From UBA8199 sp035358715 (GTDB lineage: Bacteria > Verrucomicrobiota > Verrucomicrobiia > Limisphaerales > UBA8199), in NCBI GenBank assembly GCA_035358715.1, contig DAOPPX010000097.1, forward strand, positions 1 through 19,705: a stretch of DNA of 19,705 bases. Direction: 5' to 3'. Each line of letters begins with the position of its first letter. The stretch's first letter is position 1. A model generated the notes under the pieces. The model was not told the DNA's origin. It saw nothing but the letters and a program-made list of their open reading frames with translations, and did no database searches. The translations under genes were made by a program, and so were the position numbers. Of this stretch, positions 13,933-19,705 are shown in pieces.

Positions 13933-16900
13933 TCATGGACGGACTTCGACCCGGAAGACCTGCAGTCCGGCGTTGGCATTGGTGGTAGTGTAGCGCATCG
14001 GGCTGGTGGTGGCTTGAATCCACTCGGTGACGGGAGTCCAGTTGCCTGAATTGCCCGCGGCGCCGGACAGCACCAGGGTTCGGTAGAATCGTCGTGAAGC
14101 AGCCGCAGAGTCGGGATCCAGCCAATCCAGGCTCCCACCGTTCGTGTTGGTGTGCACAGACGTCCACGCGGCGAGGTTGGACGAAGTCTGGATGGCGTAG
14201 GACAGATTGGTGGGAGCGTGGATATGGAGCGTGAGGCTGCCGCTGAGCCGGTCCACATTCGCAGACAGTTTGGGCGGTGCTCCGGGGGAAGCGAGGCTGG
14301 AGGAGGTTTGCACCTGGTAGAGCCGCCCGGGAATGGCAGCCCAATCGAGGTGGACGAGTTGGTTGTCCGCCGCCTCCACTCCAAGGAAGATCAGTTTGGA
14401 CGCCGCATTGGTCGGGCTTGTTCCGGCCATGAACTCGGCATAATCGGACATTCCGTCCCCGTCCGAATCTGTGAACTGCGTGCGGTTGGTCGTTACCGAC
14501 CCGAAGTAATGCCTCTCCCAGGAGTCAGCGATGCTATTGGCATTGATGTCCAGGGAAACATAGTTGCCGGTGAAGGCAATGGCGCCGCCGGTGGTGAGCG
14601 TCAGGGATTGATCTGGGGGCGTTTGATAGAAACTAACATCACTGAATTGCACGGTGTAGGGTCCCGGCGGCGCGTTGGTGATCGTGGTCAAGGGACCTGT
14701 GCCGGTTTGGCTAATGGGACCAGACAGAGTAAACCTGCCCTGGCCGAGATTCTTGGAGATCACCAGAGTGCCGCTGCCGGCCACACCGGTGATGCTCACG
14801 TCGTCCACCAGCCAACCGTGCGGAGCAGGGAGCATCACGCCCTGGTATTCCCACACCAGTTGCACGGTTTTCCCGACGTGGGCACTGAGGGACAGGGCTA
14901 CCTCTTCCCAGCCTTCCGTGGTCACGCCGCTGAAATCCTCAAGGACGAGCGCCGACGAAGGCGGGGCGCCGATGCTGGTGAGCACCCGAACCTGGCCCTG
15001 CTCGAATATGGAATTGAAGTCGAGGCAATGCCAGAAGGTGAGGGTGGCCTGGCTGACGCCCGAGAGGTCAATCAGCGGGCTAACGAGGTAGCTGTGGGTC
15101 GCAAACGGGATCTCCTCTCCATACAGGTTGCTGCCCCAGACGTTACTGCCGGAGTAGGCGCTGGTCATCAGGCCGTTGTTCGGGGTGCCCAGTGTCCATT
15201 GCACACCGGCGTAGAGCGGGTCCATCGCCACCGTCCAGTCGTCAGCCTCAGTTTCCAGGTCGTCAGACCAGGGAGGAGCTGGCGGTCGGCGAGTGGTTAA
15301 GGTGTAGAGCGCGCTCTGATTATCATCCACCGTCGTGTTGCCCGCCTGGTCGCGGCTGACGACCTGGTAATAGTAATCCCGGTTGGGCAGAAGGCCCGGC
15401 ACGGTTACCGCATGGTTTGTGACCAGCGTTCCGCTGTGGGCCGTGCGGCCCAGCAGAACGGATTCGCCATATTGGACCAGCGAGTCAGCCGGCTTCGAGG
15501 TAATCCAACTTACTGTGGCATCGCCAAAACCCGTGACTGCGGACACATTGGCGATAAGAGGCGGCAGCGAGTCAATCGTGGCATGGGCGACCACATTGCT
15601 GTTGTTCGAGGCGTCGAAATACTCTGCGATGACAACATCGCCGTGGCCGGCGGGCAACTCGTTTGGTGCTGGATTGGCGGCCACCAGCGTCAGAAAACCG
15701 CGGAACAGCCCGGGGCGCGTGGTTTCGTTCAAGGTCACAGTGACGCGGTTGGTGCCGGAGCTGGTTGTGAAAGTGACCTGAACGGGGCCTTTGCCGGCGA
15801 AGTCCGAATCCCCCACCTCGACGGTGACCTGGGCTGGCACAGAGTACTCGTCGCTATTGAGGGAGAGGGCGCCGATCCCGTTAGCGCCAGGCGTCAGGAA
15901 CTTCAGAATACTGCGCAGGAGCCGCACCCTGTCGCCAGGCGGCACTCCAGCCGCAGGCACGGTATCGAGCGGGAAGGACAGAAAGACGACCCGGCCCGGG
16001 CTCTCCGCGCCGACGCGCGGGTAGCTCATTCCACAGGGCCGCCCGGAAACCGCATCAAGAAGTATGGGCGCGGCATTGGTGGTTGGGGTGAAGGTGTCCG
16101 AGAAGTCGGGGCCGAACATGAACTCCTCGAAGTCAAACCCCGGGTAGAGTCCGTAATCAAGGTTGACGGCGATGCCGTCCGTAATGGGATTTCCCGGCAC
16201 CCCCAGTATGGCCGTCACCCCGCAGTCTTCGTCGCAATCCGCGCAGGACGACAGCGGGTCAGGGTTCTGTTTGAACCCGCCCACCTGAAGCGCATTCTTG
16301 CGGAAGGGCACGTTCCCCAATCGGCTGAGAATCTCCATGGAGGCCATGAAAAAGGAGCCGCCCCCGTTCAGGTAGGACTGGACCATCAACTGCTGTTGCG
16401 GGGTGAGGGTGTTGTGGGCGCCATCGTAGTAGATGACGTCGTCGGTGGTGCGCCAGATTACGACTGGGAACGGTTGGAGATCAGAGAGTTGCGGCGAGCC
16501 GCGGTCGGTCACCTTCCAAAAGGCGTACCTGAAACCCGCGGCGCTAAGTGCGTTGGTATAAACACTATCGGGAATGTCAGTGGCGCCTCCTTCCTCCCAG
16601 TCGCTGCCAGCGGTATCCCAGTCATCCACCATTAGAACGGTTGGCGCGGTCGGGGCGATAAAGTCAAAGTAATCGCCGGAGTTGTCGTTGGTGCCGGAAT
16701 TGCCCGCGGCATCCGCCGAGACAAGATAGACGAAGTAAGTCGTGCCTGGAGCCAGATCGGTCAGTCGGGCCAAATGGGCAGTGGAGAGGGCGGAATTGGT
16801 AAGAGCCAGGGTGAAAGGCGGATTGGGGCTGGTGCTGAATCGGACAATGGAACTGGCCGGCTCAGAGGTTTGCCAGGTTATGGTCAAAACACCCAGGTTT

Positions 16901-19404
16901 GTTGTCACCGTCACGCCGATGGGCACTGGAGCTGCGAGGTCAGCCACCGCCGACGCCACGCGCCGTGTCATGGCACTGTCTATGTAGGCCGCCTCGATGG
17001 TGTCGCCGTCGTGGACTTCGAGCTTGCCATTCATGACCGCGGTGCCTGTGACCGTCGCCACCGTTCCCGTGAACGCGCCGTAGCTTCCGGAGGCGCTCAG
17101 TGCGACGGTTTCCCCCGCGGGCTCGGTCGTGCTGCTCAGCAGCACGCTTACGACATTACTGGCAGCCCGATCCGGGTCGAAGACCGCAATCCGGATGCCG
17201 CCCGGCGCAGTATAGGCCGGGCGATCCAACAGGACAGACCCCGCTCCCGGGCGCGCCAGGTTGCCGGAAACGACCAGCGCGAAGTCCTGATCAATGGCCG
17301 CTGTCTCCGTCGGCAGCGCATCCTGCACAATATGCCGGCCGCGGACGCGCACCAGGTAGTCGCCGGGCACCGGCTGGGTCAGGTGAACCGCTTCCACATT
17401 GTTGAGCGTGTCGGGGGATGGCGCGTTGGGCGCCGAATCATTGCCCGCAAACTGGTTGCCGCGGTAGAGCGTCCCGTCCGGGGCCACGACCTCCAGGTCC
17501 AAGTCATTCACCAGCGCGGGAATCGCACCGGCGAAGCCGCAAACGTCTGTGTAGGCCAGGGTGATCTTCAGAGGCTGACCCGAACCCTGGGCCAGGACGT
17601 GACGCGTATAGACCCCGCCGTTTGTCAGGAGGACCGTCTGGTCCACATACTCGTAGCAGCGCGGCGCGGTCAGGCGGTTGGTGACGACGATGCTCGCCAG
17701 GTTGACACGGCCCCAGCCTTCCTCGCTATTGGGAATCGGGCCGGGCCCGCCGTTCAACTGGTCCAGCGCATCGGCAGAGTTGATCAGCGCCGCCTTGACC
17801 AGTGCGGGCGATGGCATCGCGTTGGTATGCTGGCTCTTGTAGTATTGAACGAAGACAGCCGCCGCGCCAGCGGCATGTGGCGCCGCCATGCTGGTGCCGC
17901 CCATGTACACGTAGTAATCGTCAATCACCGTCCAGGAGACGGATGCCGGGTCCACTGCCGCGGCGGAGGCGGCGGACGCAATCCATGTCCCCGGCGCTAC
18001 CACGTCTGGTTTGATTCGGCCGTCCTCGCAGGGGCCGCGGCTTGAGAAATCCGCCATGGTATCCGGTCCATCGGCATAGAGCCCGTAGGTCAGCGCCAGG
18101 AGACCCGGCGCGTTCTGGCAGGCACCCACTGCAATCACGTTCTTCGCGGAGGCGGGACTATCCATCGTGAGCGACCCGGGGCCGGCGTTGCCGGCAGCAA
18201 ACACCATAGTATAAGGCTGAGCTTCAGGCTGCGCGCGATCCACGTCCCGCACCAATTCGTCGAATTGCGCGGCGTCGGAGTCATACTCGCCCTGGACATC
18301 ATTGCCCCAGCTATGCGAGCCGATGACGGCTCCGCTGTGAACGGCGTCCTGCGCAAGGGTCTCGTTGCTGGGAAACGGCTCTGCCTGGCTCCCCCCGTCG
18401 TCGAAAAGTCGCTGGATGAACAGGCTGGCCTGCGAGGCGACGCCGAGACCATAAAGCCCTCCAAAATCGGGGTCGGTCTCCCCTGTCGCCGCGTTGCCGG
18501 CGACGATGCCCGCGCAGTGAGTGCCGTGGCCGTGGCCGTCGGAGCCATCAAGGATGTTGGCCCCATACCACTTGAAACCCGTCACCCGCCCGCTGAGGTC
18601 GGGGTGCATGTAATTCGTGTCGCCGCTATCCAGCCCGGTGTCCGCCACGCAGACCGTGACGCCCGAACCGTCGAAGCCAAGCTGCTGGGTGACTGTGGGG
18701 GTGGCGACCTGTCCGTCGTCGCCCCCGACCAGTTTGGCCGCGGCCTCGTCCACCAGCTTGCGCCGCGGCGCATGCTCGATCCACAGCACGGCGTCGGCTT
18801 GCGCGAGCGCGTCCAGGCTGGCGGGGGGCAGTTCCCCGCGCAGATAGGTCCCCTGGCGCAGGCGGCTTTCGCTGGCCACGAATGTGAAGAGCGCGCGCGC
18901 CTGCTCAACCTCTGCTGGAGCCGCCTTGGGCGAGAGCAGCAGGCTGACAGCGATCGCGCGAGTGGTTTGCGATGTGGCGCGCGCGGTTGCGACCAGGCGC
19001 GGGTGGACCTTGTGTTCCGGGCGATACGAGCCCACGTAGCATACGAAGTCCAACGCCTTGACTCTGGCTGGAGCGGCGTCCTTGAATTTCGCGATGAACG
19101 CATCATCCGGCACGTACTTGAGCAACTCGACCCCGAGCGAATTCAACCGGTCCTGCCAGTCGCGTTCCACGGCGCTGTTAAACTGGACCAGGAAAAGTCC
19201 CGTAGCAGGCTTCTGGGCTGCCAGGTCCTCGGCCTGCGCCATCTTTGAAGCCTTAGCCGGAGAGGTGGTGGTAATGGTCTCGCTGCGCAGCCGGATAGTC
19301 TTCGTCTGGCTGGCGGCGGCTTGGGTGCACAGCAGCGCGGCGATGAGGAGCCGGCAGCTTACTCGTGTCAACGACGTGCACTGCGGAAGGAAGCGGAGCT
19401 TCAC
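13933..19404 (-). CDS. Secreted giant subtilisin-like serine protease (S8), multidomain
   Basis: About 1823 residues. The GTG at 19404 was chosen because a signal peptide follows at once (VKLRFLPQ, then CRLLIAALLCTQAAA); the frame is open to 19533. Next come a propeptide-like region (about 65-140) and an S8 domain with Asp255 (VADTGLDSG), His293 (HGTHCAG), Asn406 (AAGNAGPG) and Ser505 (GGTSMAAPH). A KP-43-type beta-barrel follows (about 585-720). After it lie a fibronectin III domain (about 823-905), a Rossmann-like region (about 918-1150, VLMVDDWDTAGSD), a beta domain, a second fibronectin III (about 1278-1368), a MAM/jelly-roll-like domain (about 1376-1541), a Ca-binding DSDGDGMSDYAEF segment (about 1616-1670) and C-terminal YAIQTSSNLAAW repeats. 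It probably digests extracellular protein. The triad is intact. Confidence 0.88.
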   Translation of the reverse strand: MKLRFLPQCTSLTRVSCRLLIAALLCTQAAASQTKTIRLRSETITTTSPAKASKMAQAEDLAAQKPATGLFLVQFNSAVERDWQDRLNSLGVELLKYVPDDAFIAKFKDAAPARVKALDFVCYVGSYRPEHKVHPRLVATARATSQTTRAIAVSLLLSPKAAPAEVEQARALFTFVASESRLRQGTYLRGELPPASLDALAQADAVLWIEHAPRRKLVDEAAAKLVGGDDGQVATPTVTQQLGFDGSGVTVCVADTGLDSGDTNYMHPDLSGRVTGFKWYGANILDGSDGHGHGTHCAGIVAGNAATGETDPDFGGLYGLGVASQASLFIQRLFDDGGSQAEPFPSNETLAQDAVHSGAVIGSHSWGNDVQGEYDSDAAQFDELVRDVDRAQPEAQPYTMVFAAGNAGPGSLTMDSPASAKNVIAVGACQNAPGLLALTYGLYADGPDTMADFSSRGPCEDGRIKPDVVAPGTWIASAASAAAVDPASVSWTVIDDYYVYMGGTSMAAPHAAGAAAVFVQYYKSQHTNAMPSPALVKAALINSADALDQLNGGPGPIPNSEEGWGRVNLASIVVTNRLTAPRCYEYVDQTVLLTNGGVYTRHVLAQGSGQPLKITLAYTDVCGFAGAIPALVNDLDLEVVAPDGTLYRGNQFAGNDSAPNAPSPDTLNNVEAVHLTQPVPGDYLVRVRGRHIVQDALPTETAAIDQDFALVVSGNLARPGAGSVLLDRPAYTAPGGIRIAVFDPDRAASNVVSVLLSSTTEPAGETVALSASGSYGAFTGTVATVTGTAVMNGKLEVHDGDTIEAAYIDSAMTRRVASAVADLAAPVPIGVTVTTNLGVLTITWQTSEPASSIVRFSTSPNPPFTLALTNSALSTAHLARLTDLAPGTTYFVYLVSADAAGNSGTNDNSGDYFDFIAPTAPTVLMVDDWDTAGSDWEEGGATDIPDSVYTNALSAAGFRYAFWKVTDRGSPQLSDLQPFPVVIWRTTDDVIYYDGAHNTLTPQQQLMVQSYLNGGGSFFMASMEILSRLGNVPFRKNALQVGGFKQNPDPLSSCADCDEDCGVTAILGVPGNPITDGIAVNLDYGLYPGFDFEEFMFGPDFSDTFTPTTNAAPILLDAVSGRPCGMSYPRVGAESPGRVVFLSFPLDTVPAAGVPPGDRVRLLRSILKFLTPGANGIGALSLNSDEYSVPAQVTVEVGDSDFAGKGPVQVTFTTSSGTNRVTVTLNETTRPGLFRGFLTLVAANPAPNELPAGHGDVVIAEYFDASNNSNVVAHATIDSLPPLIANVSAVTGFGDATVSWITSKPADSLVQYGESVLLGRTAHSGTLVTNHAVTVPGLLPNRDYYYQVVSRDQAGNTTVDDNQSALYTLTTRRPPAPPWSDDLETEADDWTVAMDPLYAGVQWTLGTPNNGLMTSAYSGSNVWGSNLYGEEIPFATHSYLVSPLIDLSGVSQATLTFWHCLDFNSIFEQGQVRVLTSIGAPPSSALVLEDFSGVTTEGWEEVALSLSAHVGKTVQLVWEYQGVMLPAPHGWLVDDVSITGVAGSGTLVISKNLGQGRFTLSGPISQTGTGPLTTITNAPPGPYTVQFSDVSFYQTPPDQSLTLTTGGAIAFTGNYVSLDINANSIADSWERHYFGSVTTNRTQFTDSDGDGMSDYAEFMAGTSPTNAASKLIFLGVEAADNQLVHLDWAAIPGRLYQVQTSSSLASPGAPPKLSANVDRLSGSLTLHIHAPTNLSYAIQTSSNLAAWTSVHTNTNGGSLDWLDPDSAAASRRFYRTLVLSGAAGNSGNWTPVTEWIQATTSPMRYTTTNANAGLQVFRVEVRP

Positions 19405-19625
19405 ACAACTACTGTAATCGCCCTCCGCCGCGAAAACAAGCTTTCCTGCGGGCGGGCCGAACCAAAGGCGCGTCAAACTCGACAATCCGCTGGCAGGGGC
19501 ATCTCTCGGAGCCGTCTGGTCGTCCCCAGGCACGGATGTTTCGGCAAAGCTTCCTTGAAATACCAGCGCCCCTCATCCACCCGTGCGGGGGTGAAGCATC
19601 ATTGGTCAAGTCCTGGTTTAAATTT

Positions 19626-19651
19626 GTCACTTCCGCGGGAGCGGAAGTGAC
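19626..19651. repeat. Perfect 11-bp hairpin
   Basis: GTCACTTCCGC (19626-19636) and GCGGAAGTGAC (19641-19651) are perfect inverted copies around a GGGA loop. No T-run follows on either strand, so it is not a standard terminator; the AAATTTAAA-rich side lies on the left. It is about 220 bases upstream of the subtilase start. It could be a dispersed palindromic (REP-like) repeat, a terminator of a gene outside the window, or an operator. The rest of 19405-19705 shows no gene I can support. Confidence 0.6.
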
Positions 19652-19705
19652 CTGGAGTTTGGACATTTTCTGCTGGACTCACGTCCCTGGATGACATAAA
19701 ACCTG

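Noticed and set aside
14152..19248. Long plus-strand open frames at 14152-15300, 15412-16635, 16774-18045 and 18265-19248
   Set aside because: They run antisense to the clearly coding subtilase with intact S8 motifs. High GC keeps opposite frames open, and the products show no domain or signal peptide.
19409..19666. 85-codon minus-strand frame upstream of the subtilase
   Set aside because: It starts near the 11-bp hairpin and crosses into the subtilase signal region in another frame. No start signal or recognisable domain supports it.

Overview
The window is GC-rich bacterial DNA, most likely from a Verrucomicrobiota member (perhaps the Limisphaerales/Pedosphaeraceae side). This is inferred from the giant secreted subtilase, whose tail has a Ca-binding 'DSDGDGMSDYAEFMAGTSPTN' type segment and 'YAIQTSSNLAAWTSV...RRFYRTL' repeats, from the tandem secreted GH106 enzymes and from a divergent ETF pair. 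No rRNA, tRNA or CRISPR array was found. The assignment rests on protein style alone.

Positions 1 to about 3690 look like one end of an integrated mobile element, with every gene on the minus strand. In transcription order it carries a large serine recombinase (3645-2170), a dyad-rich control region (2169-1833), and then a tight operon: an excisionase-like HTH protein (1832-1590), two very small proteins (1593-1426 and 1429-1265), a winged-helix replication initiator (1278-508), and the start of a DnaB-type helicase that runs off the left edge (511-1). Three of the four junctions are 4-base start/stop overlaps and the fourth is a 14-base overlap, so translation is probably coupled. The initiator gene carries three 21-bp direct repeats in the stretch that encodes its linker. 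This resembles lambda O, where the origin iterons lie inside the initiator gene, so the element may be able to replicate once excised.

The recombinase end of the element abuts the 3' part of a GH43-family glycosidase gene (about 3688-4035). That gene appears to be interrupted exactly at its conserved Glu-Gly-Pro motif. Downstream are two tandem secreted GH106 (alpha-L-rhamnosidase family) genes (4163-7738 and 7751-10819), probably one transcription unit for degrading rhamnose-containing plant polysaccharide. A perfect 9-bp inverted repeat overlaps the start codon of the first.

The right half is all on the minus strand. In transcription order it holds a secreted multidomain subtilase of about 1823 residues (19404-13933), an RluE-type 23S rRNA pseudouridine synthase (13864-13298), electron transfer flavoprotein beta and alpha subunits (13182-12373 and 12358-11318), and a small winged-helix protein (11208-10876) convergent with the second GH106 gene. 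These look like chromosomal genes. A long perfect hairpin lies upstream of the subtilase at 19626-19651.
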